Shown here: positions 1 to 10,452 of the stretch, one piece after another | Layout of the letters: every line of letters begins with the position of its first letter | Position numbering within the stretch: position 1 is the stretch's first letter | Assembly (NCBI RefSeq): GCF_963675165.1 | Contig: NC_087379.1 | Coordinates: 7,408,339 to 7,472,338 of the forward strand | DNA: 64,000 nucleotides | Reading direction: 5' to 3' | Origin: Halichondria panicea | Taxonomy: Eukaryota > Porifera > Demospongiae > Suberitida > Halichondriidae | Translations under genes and position numbers: made by a program | Notes under the pieces: generated by a model | Told to the model about the DNA's origin: nothing | The model's database searches: none | The model's input: the letters and a program-made list of their open reading frames with translations, nothing else

Positions 1-705
1 TTGTCGAGGGAGTTTCACAGCACAGCCTACGTGGTTGAAGTCACAGTTGATGGTGGTCAGGGGGCACTCATCGACAACATGGTTGTCTATATTCTGACGT
101 TGGATAGTTGAACCACACTGGTTAGGGCAGGGGGCAGGGAAGGACCCACACACAGGCAAGTGGTTGTTGGTGACATCATCATAGGTAGACTTGTAATCAT
201 GGCAGTGCTCACAACCGAATGGACGTTTGGAGCAATCCTTAATTTGATGGTTTTGAATGTACCTTCGTTGCAGATGGTCCCCGCAATTATAGATGCAATC
301 GATCTCGACAAACTGACATCCATCGAGTTGTTTCTCTGGCTGTGGATCTGTGTTGAGGTGCTCATCAAGCTGTCTCAAATCCACCGTCCACTCACACCCG
401 TTTTTCTGCTGGCTACAGCGAACTTTCAAACTGTAGAGCGATTGTTTCAAGCCTTTATCGGCAAAACTTGAAAATTTCTCGTTACAAGTTGGGCACGGTT
501 TTTGAATTGCTTTGATATGTTCAATACAAGCTTTGCAAAACTTCTTTCCACAGCATGTGACCTGGTAGGGCTCTCGGATAATCTGAAGACAAACTGGACA
601 CTCTGACTGGACGAATTCCGAAGGTGGTGGCTTCACAAACTCACAATCGAATCCTATTATTCTCTTGTCAGCGTGTTGCTGGTTGTTGGGGTTCAGTGCT
701 GCCAT
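1..705 (-). CDS. TRAF-like RING/zinc-finger protein, copy 1 (3' end outside window)
   Basis: Single open frame on the minus strand from the ATG at 703-705 to the window edge (235 codons), cut at its C-terminus. It encodes an N-terminal RING-type finger (CPVC, then CCGKKFC, then CPTC) followed by TRAF-type cysteine/histidine zinc fingers, closely matching the complete copies at 5517-7043 and 9064-10452. The coiled coil and MATH/TRAF-C domain would lie beyond position 1. TRAF-family proteins of this layout act in the cytoplasm as E3 ubiquitin ligase adaptors downstream of innate immune or death receptors; that role is inferred from the family. In the RING, the usual histidine of the CGH motif is Lys. 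The gene is head-to-head with the BTB-relic/dioxygenase unit on the plus strand. No internal stop was found over the whole 705 nt. Confidence 0.85.
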   Translation of the reverse strand, partial: MAALNPNNQQHADKRIIGFDCEFVKPPPSEFVQSECPVCLQIIREPYQVTCCGKKFCKACIEHIKAIQKPCPTCNEKFSSFADKGLKQSLYSLKVRCSQQKNGCEWTVDLRQLDEHLNTDPQPEKQLDGCQFVEIDCIYNCGDHLQRRYIQNHQIKDCSKRPFGCEHCHDYKSTYDDVTNNHLPVCGSFPAPCPNQCGSTIQRQNIDNHVVDECPLTTINCDFNHVGCAVKLPRQ

Positions 706-891
706 CTCTTATTCGCTTGTCTTGTATTTTTTTGAAACTATAAACAAGGTGTGTAGGCTGATAATGAATATTGTCAGTTATTACTTGTTATTCACGCTTT
801 TCCAAGTAGTCACATGTCTTCTAACCCATATTAGGTGCAGTTATACTATAATGGCTGGTGTGGACACGGGACAACACACACGCACACACAC

Positions 892-1062
892 AGTCCTCCA
901 TCGAGCTGCTCAGTGACAAGACCTAGCTATAGCAACAGTGGCGTGTCTAATCAGACTAGGGGCTGACCCTCTTCTCAAGAACACCTTCAACTCAAGCCAC
1001 TGACATGCTCGCTCTCAAACACTTTCCTCCAAAGAACTTCACCCCAAAACTGGAGGAGAAAG
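892..1062 (+). pseudogene. BTB-gene 5' exon relic, unit 1
   Basis: This stretch matches those at 14135-14301 and 10588-10675. It begins with a block reading S-I-E-L-L and ends with an exon-like segment (ATG at 1005) encoding MLALKHFPPKNFTPKLEEK, followed by a GT donor at 1063. In unit 1 the first block carries stops (TAG after DKT). The segment ends in phase 1, which fits the BTB exon acceptor at 7577 exactly, so it probably belonged to the BTB gene whose other exons survive at 7577-8034. It could also serve as a 5' exon of the dioxygenase, but that gene has its own ATG downstream. Confidence 0.5.
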
Positions 1063-1591
1063 GTGAGACTACAAACAATGTAACCAGCTCTTTGCTTTAG
1101 TAGATATTGGCATCACTTAAAGTGAGACCAGTGCACATGTATTGATTATACGTGTGATGTGCAAGTATTATTTTTATGTGGTACAAGTCAAAACAGTGTT
1201 TTTTGATCGAATGGCAAATAATTTGTATGTTGGCTACTTGTTCACTGTTAATTGTTTCGGCTCGTATGCATTTTTATGTTAATTGCTGCTGTTACCGTGG
1301 TAGTAATGATGACCCTAATGCACATGCACACAGCCCTTCTCTGGTAAGAGGAATGTTGTTGTGTCCTGGTCCCAGCCATACCTCAAACAAAGTCACAGAA
1401 CATAACTTTATAATTATAGCTGAACTGCATGTGTACTTAGATCATTACATTACTTGTTTGTATGCAGTGCTTTAGAAATGTTAATTATGCCATATGGTAT
1501 GAGGGGGTGGAAGCCTACACAGTGTAGAATTCCTTTGTGGCCTACTGCGCATGTGCAGACAATTAGATGGGATTCTACCACAGCATGCAAT

Positions 1592-4132
1592 ATGGCATGG
1601 ACTAGTATAGCTGCTGTGACCGTCTCCACAGATGCTCTCCCTCTCAAGATCAGTCCCAGAGATGGCAATACATCCCTGCAGTTCCTCAAGGAGTGGATGG
1701 CAGCCAACAAAGACTGGCTGGACCAGAAGCTCCTGGAACATGGTAGACCATATACATCCAGCTGGGAAACTTGTAAATGCTGTATACTTGTTGCTCTGCT
1801 GGCTCATAAAATCACTTCTAGCTGTATGTTTAATGATTGTATCTGTTATATAGGAGCCATCTTATTGCAAGGGTTTGATGTGAACGAAGCCATCGACTTC
1901 CAAGAAGCTGTACTGCAGTTCAGCCCTGACCTGTGTGACACGTACAGAGGCACCTCTCCAAGGAACCAAATCCTTGGAACCCAGGTATACTGACATGCAT
2001 CTCCATGTGTCTGGTTGGCTAATTAACTGGACTGGGTATGAATGTATTATTAGCTGCTTTGAGCCATCTAAATGAATTTCTAATCGTGCATTCCATAAAA
2101 TTAATATTAGTTATAGTGTTGGACTGACTTGCGTTGTTTTTGCGTATAAAGTGATGTTGTCACATGATTAGAATTTGATCTGGTTAGCCAAACATGATTG
2201 ATGATGTGTTTTGATATGCATTCCAAGAAAACAATTTGTCCACACACAAACAGCTACGTATGCTAGTGGCTTCAATAATAGTTGTGTACCATGTATAGTG
2301 TGCTCTGTAATTAAGCCCCTCCCCCCCCACACACACACACACACACAGTACGTGTTCTCGGCCAGTGAGTTCCCCCCACACTACCCTATCCCCCAACACC
2401 TTGAGATGGCGTTCCTGCCCGCCCCTCCTCGGAGACTGTTCTTCTGCTGTCTGGAGGCACCCACCTCGGCAGGAGGGGAGACTTGTCTGGCCGACTACAA
2501 GAAAGTCTATGAGACCATGGATCCGAAAATTCGACAAAGTTTTGAAGACAAAGGAGTGAGTATGTGGATAGTGATTGTGTGTGCTTGTGTGTGTACAAAC
2601 TTCCTGTCAGCTGATTTATTAATACATTGTACCAAATTAACACAAACAGATGAACCACGTGATTGCATTGTTGCTGTTTTGTAGGTGATGCATATTCGTA
2701 ACTATGTGCGACAGAGGAGCTACTTCACAGACCCGTCCATGATGAAGGGGTGGGAGGCCGTGTTTGGCACCAAAAATCGAGAAGAAGTTGCGCGGGAACT
2801 GACAGAGGACCAAATGGAGCACTCGTGGGGAGAGAATGATTCTCTGAGGATAGTGAACCGTGTCCCTGCTATAGAGAAGCATCCTCAGTCCGGCCACAAA
2901 GTGTGGTTCAATCATTTAATGGTATGTATAGTGATGGTCGCTTGGCCCTGGCTAGTACTGTATCACCATGGCATTGTACAATCATTGCATGCATAGATCA
3001 GGTAATAGCAGGAGCTACATAAACTCCTGGTAATAGGTATGGTGATGATTGGGTATAGCTTACTAGGTTGGTTTTTGAGTACTGCTACACTTACAGTAGC
3101 TAGATTGCGATTTGAAACACTATTGCAATGCAAATATGAAAATTATAAATTATACTTGCACTTGCATGAGTGAATTTGTTGTCTGGCAATAATACTTGTT
3201 CCAAGTACGCTGCAATCTATCATAATAGTACTCAGAGCTATTAATTGTGGATCTAATTGTTTGTGCTAGCAATGAGATGGTAGCTTATATCAACTGTTAC
3301 TGTAACAGTACTGTTATAACCCCCCCCCCACACACACACACACACACCCGCCCCCCCCCACACACACACACACACACACACATCAGGTATTTCATTGGAC
3401 CATGTATTATGACGAGCCCTACCGTGTGTACCAGCGCCTGGGAGGTCTCAAACAGCTGCTCTACTCCTGGGTCCTGTGGGCTGCCAGCTTCTTCTATATC
3501 GGACTGAAAGCACCCTCGGCTAAACTGAGCCTTGGTATGAACACTTGCTATGGCGATGGTGCGGCCATACCTTATCGTACAGTGAGCCACGTTAGAGACA
3601 CAGTGTGGAGGAACCTTGTGTTCAATCGCTGGAAGCAGGGGGACGTGCTCATGATAGACAACTTCAGGGTGTCTCACGGGAGACAGGTAAGGGAGTCTTT
3701 GCATGAATCAACAACTCTAGCCTTCTCACTATATGTATTAGCTCTATACAGTGGAACCTCTGTTAACAACCACCTCCGAATAAAGGCCAGTTGCTATATA
3801 ACGGCCAGGCACCCAGGTCCCAAATGAACAGTTTGTGTACAAAACAACCTCTCAACAAAGGCCACCTCTGTATAAAGGCCAAAACATTGTTCCCCAAAGG
3901 TGTCCGTTATAGAGAGGTTCCACTGTATTTGATTGTGGTGTCACATGCACACTGGCACTGGTACATAGAGTACGTGATTTAAGCATTGTATGTAGGATCG
4001 ATTTCTATGATTCTAGTGAGCCTTTATCAATATTTTGTTGTATTTTCCATTCTGTAGCCTTTCTCTGGCAGGAGGAAGATCGTTGTGTCCTGGTCTAACC
4101 CGATGACAAGACCCAGCCTCACAAGATCCTGA
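1592..4132 (+). CDS. TauD/TfdA-family Fe(II)/2-oxoglutarate dioxygenase, copy A
   Basis: Six exons by GT-AG reading: 1592-1742, 1854-1984, 2349-2555, 2685-2921, 3387-3686, 4058-4132; all phases join to 366 aa. The family uses Fe(II), O2 and 2-oxoglutarate to hydroxylate a small substrate. The proximal metal motif is HLE (His111, Glu113 in QHLEMAF), the HxE form seen in clavaminate-synthase-like members; the distal His339 is in SHGR, followed by PFSGRRKIVVSW with the Arg expected to bind 2-oxoglutarate. The start is the ATG giving MAWTSIAAVTVSTD, chosen because copy B keeps the same frame and ATG although it lacks the alternative AG acceptor just upstream of the GATGCTCTCC block. Introns 3 and 5 end in CA-rich tracts, and intron 5 to 6 contains a 177-bp MITE. 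Substrate unknown; taurine, carnitine-pathway and other small acids are all possible. Confidence 0.85.
3308..3382 (+). repeat. Poly-C / CA tract before dioxygenase exon 5
   Basis: Two poly-C runs, each followed by a CA tract, directly precede the acceptor of the fifth exon at 3387. The equivalent tract in copy B is at 16538-16602. Confidence 0.9.
3749..3925. mobile_element. MITE with CAGTGGAACCTCT termini (TA target)
   Basis: A 177-bp element in the last intron of dioxygenase copy A. It starts CAGTGGAACCTCT, ends with the inverted complement AGAGGTTCCACTG, and is flanked by TA on both sides, as expected for Tc1/mariner-type non-autonomous elements. It has no coding capacity. A shorter orthologous copy is at 16977-17123 and a diverged inverted copy at about 47690-47805. 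Confidence 0.8.
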
Positions 4133-4837
4133 ACCATCATAGACTGATATTTATAACCAGTTGCCGTTTCCATCGTTTTATATTTTCACAGCAATCATTC
4201 CTCCATGTGCGTTACATGCTGTTCATTGTTTCATGAATTTGTGGTTTCTTAAGGGTGGAGGGTGGGCTTTAGGCTGACCACAGCCAATGTACCCTAGGGT
4301 ACATGAATGTACACCCTAGCAGGGTACATGGGGTTTGTACCCTGGAGTATCCTGAGAGTTTCAATGGATATTCCTTAGTGTCAGAGCACATCATGGTACA
4401 AGTGCAGAATGTACATGTTAGTAGAAGGAGATGGTATCCTCCTAATACAGTGTAGTAATTCCCTTGTGGCCTATTCAATGCAGAGCATATTACCCACTCA
4501 GTCATGTGACATGTGAAGGAATGGTTTTAGACTGCTGTGTTGGAGCTCCACTCACCAGAGCTAGAAGACCAGAATGATGCTGAGTATCTTCCTCCTCCAC
4601 AACTCCTCCAGATGTAAGCCACTGAAACCTTGCTGGCGATGTTGGCAATCCATGAGGAGAAGGTTGTACAGGGGAGAAAGGTGTCTCCAAAACCAGCAAA
4701 CAAAGTGAGCCCCCCCCCCCCCCCCCCCCCCCTACTAGTCTCGTGGACCAGACTTGTAACGGCTGGCTTGCAAGACTATGTGACACTATACTGTACACCT
4801 ACTGCCTATAACTTCCTTCACCCCCCCCCCCACACAG
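4133..4837. other. Intergenic region, no intact gene
   Basis: Downstream of dioxygenase copy A. It holds a short palindrome around GTACCCTAGGGTAC at about 4289-4302 with further GTACCCT repeats. A block at about 4630-4710 matches segments at about 8405-8490 and 10760-10830 and precedes the BTB 3' exon relic in all three places. A poly-C run lies at 4710-4732. No open gene is supported. Confidence 0.6.
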
Positions 4838-4990
4838 CCTGAGTCCAGTGAGGTGGTGAAGAGGATGATAGTGTATCTCCCTGGTGATAGTTCCCTCCCT
4901 CCGGACACTCTGGAGCAACTCACACCAGAACTACTCAGTAGGATAGAGCCAAGTCTCATCACTGCTGCCATAGCAACACGCAAGACACAG
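4838..4990 (+). pseudogene. BTB-gene 3' exon relic, unit 1
   Basis: Open exon-like block after a C-rich acceptor (CACACAG at 4831-4837), encoding PESSEVVKRMIVYLPGDSSL and continuing to IATRKTQ. Matching blocks lie at 8561-8713 and 10905-11059. Here the donor looks damaged (CAGATGAGG instead of CAGGTGAAG). The rest of the BTB gene is missing from this unit, its place being taken by the dioxygenase gene. Confidence 0.55.
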
Positions 4991-5116
4991 ATGAGGTACT
5001 ATAAGAGGTATATAGTTGCACAACATTGTATTGCGTTGGATTGATCATAGGCCAATTTAGCTCCTTCCTATTTTTCTCAGTGTAAATAATGTATCTGTTG
5101 ATTATTGAAGGCTGTA

Positions 5117-5196
5117 GCTAACGGATTACACTCACCGTTGTCTTGTTTCTACGCTTTTCGTGCTTATCCTGGCCAATCCTAGCAACGTTTCACATC
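5117..5196. repeat. Diverged copy of the 55.7-57.7 kb element arm
   Basis: The block from ACGGATTACACTC to CCTGGCCAATCCTAGCAA and CACATC resembles the roughly 116-bp arms at 56366-56481 and 57552-57667, with many substitutions and small deletions. It ends exactly where a truncated TRAF 3' end begins, which suggests a rearrangement breakpoint. Confidence 0.65.
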
Positions 5197-5310
5197 AGTT
5201 CTACTTTGTGTATTTGGAAGAGAAGGGTGTCGTTTCGTAAATACTTGGGCTCCAGTTCAGTGTGAGCAATGAGCTTTTGTTGTCCCCACCCGTTCTTTGA
5301 TCTCTCTCCC
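5195..5310 (-). pseudogene. TRAF-like C-terminal fragment
   Basis: The minus strand encodes the end of the MATH/TRAF-C domain (LEPKYLRNDTLLFQIHKVE) and nothing upstream: the match to the intact copies stops at a T-run at 5310. It lies about 200 bp from the end of TRAF copy 2, so it is a truncated tandem duplicate. Confidence 0.8.
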
Positions 5311-5387
5311 TTTTTTTTGTGTTTTTGTAGTTCGATAACATACAGAGTGCGCTTAACCCATAAAATATATACATGTAGTAGCAGCGC

Positions 5388-5516
5388 TTAGTAACGCGCC
5401 AGTACGGTACATGTAGTCCAAACAAATACAATTGCAATCAGTACACAGATAATACTTATGTCTACGGTTTGTTTGTGTGTATACGTGATCATCACTCTTC
5501 TAATTAAGCAACTACT
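5388..5516 (-). repeat. Conserved TRAF 3' flank block (also 8931-9063 and 12283-12417)
   Basis: Directly downstream of TRAF copies 2, 3 and 4 lies the same roughly 130-bp block, running through AGCGCTTAGTAACGCGCCAG and TTATGTCTACGGTTTG to the stop codon. It marks the duplication unit and probably contains the 3' UTR. Confidence 0.75.
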
Positions 5517-7043
5517 TCAGTTCACTTTGTGTATTTGGAAGAGAAGGGTGTCGTTTTGTAAATACTTGGGCTCCAGTTTAGTGTGAGCAAAGAACTGTGG
5601 GTGTCCCCACCCCTCTCCCCTCTCTCCCTCTGTCACTCTGGTACAGTACGTGTTAGGTATTTTATCATCATAGGTGATTGTGTATGTTTTATGATCCTTG
5701 CCATCGACCTGGTTTAGTAGTTGATATGAAATCACACCACGAAACGGCCATTTCAATGAATCGTCAAACTCTCCTCTCATGAAGCACACAAACACAGAGA
5801 CGTGTGTTCCTTTACCAGTGCCTATGCCGTTAACGTCCACTCTGAGACAGATCTTGTAGCCCTGATGGTGGGTGTAGACTGGAGGGGAGTGCCATTGGTC
5901 GTCATCTCTCTTATGCTGTTGGTAATTGGTCATTGTAAGGACAGGGGGACCAAGAAATCTAGAGTTCACGGTGAGCATTTGTTGCAATGGTGCCAATTCA
6001 GTAATTTTCATCCTTAGCTGTTTATTCTCCTCAACTAAAGTAGCAATGTCAGCGTTTTGCTCGGAAGCGAGAAACATACTTCCTTCTTCTAGTGCGGTAA
6101 CTTTGGTTTGTAGTGCAGTTAAGTTCGTTTTAGAAGATCTAATCTCGGCATTACTAGTAGTGTTCTGTTGCTCAACTTTGATTTTTAGTGCAGCTATTTT
6201 ACTGTCAAACGATCTGCCTAGTTGTAATATTCTATTTTCATCAACCAAGTTTTTAATTTCAGTTTGTTGCTTGGCATGACTGGAGGCCAATAGAGAGATG
6301 TGTGTGAGTAGGTTCTCTCTCTGGTGTTCTGGCATGTCTTGTCGAGGGATTTTCACAGCACAGCCTACATGATGCAAGTCACAGTTGATGGTAGTCAGGG
6401 GGCACCCATCGACAACATGGCTGTCTATATTCTGACGTTGGATAGTTGAACCACACTGGTTAGGGCAGGGGACAGGGAAGGACGCACACACAGGCCAGTG
6501 GTTGTTGGTGACATCATCGTAGGTAGACTTGTAATCACGGCAGTGCTCACAATCGAATGGACGTTTGGTGCAATCCTTAATTTGATGGTTTTGAACGTAC
6601 CTTCGCTGCTGATGGTTCCCGCAGTTATAGATGCAATCAATCGCGACAAACTGACAACCATTGAGTTGTTTCTCTGGCTGTGGATCTGTGTTAAGGTGCT
6701 CATCAAGCTGTCTCAGTTCCCCCGTCCACTCACACCCGTCTTTCTGGTGGCTACACTGAACTTTCAAGCTGTAGAGCGATCGTTTCAAACCTTTGTCGGG
6801 AAAGCTTGAAATGTTCTCGTTGCAGGTTGGGCACAAATTTTTATTAGCTTTGATGTGTTCAATACAAGCTTTGCAAAACTTATTTCCACAGCATGTGACC
6901 TGGTGAGGCTCTCGAATGATCTGGAGACAAACTGGACACTCTGATTGGACGAACCGTTCTGGTGGAGGTTCCACAAACTCACAATCAAATCCTATTATTC
7001 TCTTGTCAGCTTGTTGCTGGTTGTTGGGGTTCAGTGCTGCCAT
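5517..7043 (-). CDS. TRAF-like RING-zinc finger-coiled coil-MATH protein, copy 2
   Basis: Intronless 508-aa frame. RING-type finger at residues 36-74 (C36, C39, C51/C52, C57, C60, C71, C74), TRAF-type zinc fingers at about 95-235, a coiled coil at about 245-355, and a MATH/TRAF-C domain at about 365-505 ending in LLFQIHKVN. The family forms trimers through the coiled coil and TRAF-C, and couples receptors to ubiquitin signalling. The canonical RING histidine in CGH is replaced (CCGNK), as in the sister copies, although a second cysteine precedes it. This copy has the longest coiled coil of the array. A one-base difference near the 3' end changes the last residues from ELK to N. Its start MAALNPNNQQ matches copy 1. 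Confidence 0.88.
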   Translation of the reverse strand: MAALNPNNQQQADKRIIGFDCEFVEPPPERFVQSECPVCLQIIREPHQVTCCGNKFCKACIEHIKANKNLCPTCNENISSFPDKGLKRSLYSLKVQCSHQKDGCEWTGELRQLDEHLNTDPQPEKQLNGCQFVAIDCIYNCGNHQQRRYVQNHQIKDCTKRPFDCEHCRDYKSTYDDVTNNHWPVCASFPVPCPNQCGSTIQRQNIDSHVVDGCPLTTINCDLHHVGCAVKIPRQDMPEHQRENLLTHISLLASSHAKQQTEIKNLVDENRILQLGRSFDSKIAALKIKVEQQNTTSNAEIRSSKTNLTALQTKVTALEEGSMFLASEQNADIATLVEENKQLRMKITELAPLQQMLTVNSRFLGPPVLTMTNYQQHKRDDDQWHSPPVYTHHQGYKICLRVDVNGIGTGKGTHVSVFVCFMRGEFDDSLKWPFRGVISYQLLNQVDGKDHKTYTITYDDKIPNTYCTRVTEGERGEGWGHPQFFAHTKLEPKYLQNDTLLFQIHKVN

Positions 7044-7246
7044 CTCTTATTCACTTGTCTTGTATTTTCTTGTAACTAAACAGGGTGTGTCGCCTCCTCT
7101 GCATGATAATGAATATCGTCAGTGACTTGTTATTCACGCTTTCCCAGTAGTCACATGTCTTCTAGCTAACCCATATTAGGTGTAGTTACTATAATGGCTC
7201 AGTTTGTGGACATAATAGCATGCACACACACACACACACGCTGACA

Positions 7247-8034
7247 ATGCTCGCTCTCAAACACTTTCCTCCAATGAACTTCACCCCATGCAGTGCATGC
7301 ATGTGTATTGATCATTGTGCAAGTATTAATGTTATGTGTACGTACTGCTGATCTAATTGATTATGTGCTGTACATGGTGTCATCCCCTCTAGCTCCAATT
7401 TCCCCACCCTTTCAATGATGACTGAGTGTTCATAGCTGGGTATTGAAATAACAGTTGACGTTTTTTTGCAAAATTTTCTGGTTACTTTTCTCATTTCCCC
7501 CCTCTACTTCAAAATCCTGTATGACACCCTGCTGTACGTACATAACCTCATTTCTCCCTTTCCTGCCTCCTTGCAGAGCCACCGTTTGACCTGGCGGCAT
7601 ACATCAATAGTCCAAGTCTGAGTGACGTGGAACTGATATTAGAGGACGGGTCCCGATTCCATGCACACAGACTGGTTCTCTGTGCCCAAAGCCCCGTGTT
7701 CAAGTCCATGCTAGACTCTGAACTATGGGTGGAATCTAGAAACAAGGAGGTTGGTTGTTTAATGCTGATTGCACTACCTCTGTCCATGGCTACTAGAATA
7801 TTGAATACTGCATATACTGTGTGTTTGAGAAACCTTGAGACCATGCATGGTACACTGTACTGATCCCTTGTGAAGCATCAAATCTGAACACCACTGCATA
7901 TACACGCATAGACCACTCCCTCCCTCCCTCCCACAGATTCCACTGCCTACACTGACTCTGACTGTATGGTAAGGTGGTGCAAGTGCTCCTCCAGTACCTG
8001 TACATTGGTTGCTGTCTCTTCCCTCGGGAGACAG
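7247..8034 (+). pseudogene. BTB/POZ-domain gene relic, unit 2
   Basis: Three pieces. At 7247-7290 is a truncated copy of the MLALKHFPP exon. At 7577-7749, after a TTGCAG acceptor, an exon encodes the core of a BTB/POZ domain (SLSDVELILEDGSRFHAHRL and LVLCAQSPVFKSMLDSE). At 7937-8034 the domain continues (IPLPTLTLTV, then VVQVLLQYLYIGCC), but the two parts are in different frames, so a small indel or stop (TGGTAA) breaks it. BTB domains are dimerisation and cullin-3 adaptor modules. No complete reading is possible here, so it is most likely a pseudogene. Confidence 0.6.
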
Positions 8035-8192
8035 GTTAGGGAATGCTTTCATGGTTGTGTGCTACAGTAGTGTAGTTTAGTTGTCTTTATGACCAAATGG
8101 CCGTATGTTAGCTACTTACATGTAGGTTGTGATGGTTGTTCACTGTCAAGAAAAAATGGCATTATTTGTTTGGCTTGCCGTATAATTTGTTA

Positions 8193-8295
8193 TAGTTATA
8201 ACACGGGCACTCGGGATGTTTGACATATATTGCACTGAAGCACGAGGGCTGAGTGCAATATATGCCATGCATCCCAAGTGCACGTGTTATAACTA
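8193..8295. repeat. Palindromic element
   Basis: Inverted arms beginning TAGTTATAACACG and ending CGTGTTATAACTA, with an inner inverted pair around TATATTGCACT/AGTGCAATATA. Elements with the same GTGCAATATATGGCAT core are at 11222-11269 and about 12098-12180. Confidence 0.75.
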
Positions 8296-8560
8296 GTTTA
8301 TATCCCGAGGGCGTAGCAACATACCACTGTCTTAGTAACACAATATAAAGTGCACAAAAATAATTACAGAGACAACCCTAGACACAACTCCATCTCTTCT
8401 CGGAGATATGTACCAGTATCAGGTAATCCGTGAGGAGTAGGTCGTACAGGGAAAAAAGGTGTCTCCAAAACCAGCAGACAAAGTGAGCACCCTCCCCCCC
8501 AGGCTCATTGTCTACAGACACTGGTAACCAACACCATCTCTTCACTCCCCCCCCACACAG

Positions 8561-8713
8561 CCTGAGTCCAGTGAGGTGGTGAAGAGGATGATAGTATCTC
8601 TCTCTGGTGATGGTTCCCTCCCTCCGGACACTCTGGAGCACCTCACACCAGAACTACTCACTAGGATAGAGCCAAGTCTCATCACTGCTGCCATAGCAAC
8701 ACGCAAGACACAG
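8561..8713 (+). pseudogene. BTB-gene 3' exon relic, unit 2
   Basis: Open exon-like block with a good acceptor (CCACACAG) and donor (CAG/GTGAAG), encoding PESSEVVKRMIVSLSGDGSL to AIATRKTQ. It follows the broken BTB exons at 7577-8034 on the same strand. The block is intact by itself, but no downstream exon with a stop was recognised before TRAF copy 3. Confidence 0.5.
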
Positions 8714-9063
8714 GTGAAGGCGTGCTATAAGAGATATAGTTGCATAACATTGTATTGAAGCTATGCGTTGGATTGATTTAACTCTTTCCTATTTTTCTCA
8801 GTGTAAATTAAGCGAATAAGCGCCAACAAAGGAACTATATAATGTGCTGTAATTATATAGAATATAACATAATTACAGGTTAAGAGTGCGCTTAACCCAC
8901 AAGTATTTATTATAATATTCATTGTAGCCAGCGCTTAGTAACGCGCCAGTACGGTACATGTAGTCCAAACAAATACAATTGCAATCAGTACACAGATAAT
9001 ACTTATGTCTACGGTTTGTTTGTGTGTATACTGTACGTAATTATCACTCTTCTAATTAAGCAA

Positions 9064-10452
9064 CTACTTCAGTTCTACTTTGTGTATTTGGAAGAGAAGC
9101 GTGTCGTTTCGTAAATACTTGGGCTCCAGTTCAGAGTGAGCAATGAACTTTTGCTTTCCCCAACCCCTTTTTGATCTCTCTCCCTCTGTCACTCTGGTAC
9201 AGTACTCGTTAAGCATATAGTCATCATAGATACTTATGTCTATTTCATGATCCTTGCCATTGACCTGGTCCAGTAGTTGATATGAAATCACACCACGAAA
9301 TGGCCATTTCAGAGAATCGTCAAACTCTCCTCTCATGAAGAACACACCCACAGTGACGTGTGTTCCTTTACTAGTACCGTAGCCGTTAGCGTACACTTTA
9401 AGACAGATCTTGTAGCCCGGATGGTGGGTGTAGACTGGAGGGGAGAGCCACTCATCGTCATCTCTCTTGTGCTGTTGGAAGTTGGTCATTGTAAGGACAG
9501 GGGGACCAAGAGGTATGGTGGTACATGGTGCAGGCTGAACTTGTTGCTTGCCTCCATTAGTAGTCAATAATTGTTTTTCTTCCTCTAAAGTGATAACTTT
9601 GGTTTGTAGTGCAGTTAAGCTCGTCTTATAAGACTTTTGTTGTTTATAATTTTCATCTACCAAGTTTGCTATTTTGTCTTGTTGCTTGGCATGACTGGTG
9701 GCTAATAGAGAGATGTGTGTGAGTAGGTTCTCTCTCAGGTGTTCTGGCATGTCTTGTCGAGGGAGTTTCACAGCACAGCCTACGTGGTGGAAGTCACAGT
9801 TGATGGTGGTCAGGGGGCACTCATCGGCAACATGGCTGTTTATATTCTGACGCTGGATAGTTGAACCACACTGGTTAGGGCAGGGGACAGGGAAGGACCC
9901 ACACACAGGCCAGTGGTTGTTGGTGACATCATCATAGGTAGACTTGTAATCATGGCAATGCTCACAACCGAATGGACGTTTGGGGCAATCCTTAATTTGG
10001 TGTTTTTGAATGTACCTTCGCTGCTGATGGTTCCCGCAATTATAGATGCAATCGATCTCGACAAACTGACATCCATCGAGTTGTTTCTCTGGCTGTGGAT
10101 CTGTGTTGAGGTGCTCATCAAGCTGTCTCAGTTCCTTCATCCACTCACACCCGTCTTTCTGGTGGCTACATCGAACTTTCAAATCGTAGAGCGATTGTTT
10201 CAAACCTTTGTCAGGGAAATTGGAAAACTCCTCTTCATTGCAAGTTGGGCATGGCTTTTGAATTGCTTTGATGTGTTCAATACAAGCTTTGCAAAACTTC
10301 TTTCCACAGCATGTGACCTGGTGGGGCTCTCGAATGATCTGGAGACAAACTGGACACTCTGACTGGACGTATCGTTCTGGTGGAGGTTCCACAAACTCAC
10401 AATCGAATCCTATTATTCTCTTGTCAGCTTGTTGCTGGTTGTTGGCTGCCAT
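9064..10452 (-). CDS. TRAF-like RING-zinc finger-coiled coil-MATH protein, copy 3
   Basis: Intronless 462-aa frame starting MAANNQQQADKRIIGFDCEF. The RING-type finger begins at C33/C36 and keeps the CCGKKFC variant. TRAF-type fingers follow, then a coiled coil roughly half as long as in copy 2, and a complete MATH/TRAF-C domain ending LLFQIHKVELK. No internal stop. The role is as for the family: a cytoplasmic ubiquitin-ligase adaptor, partners unknown. The 5' neighbour on the plus strand is a degraded BTB unit (10588-11059). The shorter stalk relative to copy 2 may alter trimer geometry. Confidence 0.88.
   Translation of the reverse strand: MAANNQQQADKRIIGFDCEFVEPPPERYVQSECPVCLQIIREPHQVTCCGKKFCKACIEHIKAIQKPCPTCNEEEFSNFPDKGLKQSLYDLKVRCSHQKDGCEWMKELRQLDEHLNTDPQPEKQLDGCQFVEIDCIYNCGNHQQRRYIQKHQIKDCPKRPFGCEHCHDYKSTYDDVTNNHWPVCGSFPVPCPNQCGSTIQRQNINSHVADECPLTTINCDFHHVGCAVKLPRQDMPEHLRENLLTHISLLATSHAKQQDKIANLVDENYKQQKSYKTSLTALQTKVITLEEEKQLLTTNGGKQQVQPAPCTTIPLGPPVLTMTNFQQHKRDDDEWLSPPVYTHHPGYKICLKVYANGYGTSKGTHVTVGVFFMRGEFDDSLKWPFRGVISYQLLDQVNGKDHEIDISIYDDYMLNEYCTRVTEGERSKRGWGKQKFIAHSELEPKYLRNDTLLFQIHKVELK

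Noticed and set aside
1005-1062. First exon of dioxygenase copy A joined to an acceptor at 1630-1631
   Set aside because: Phase allows it, but copy B has GG instead of AG at that acceptor, and both copies have an in-frame ATG giving MA(W/L)TSIAAV; the block fits the BTB gene better.
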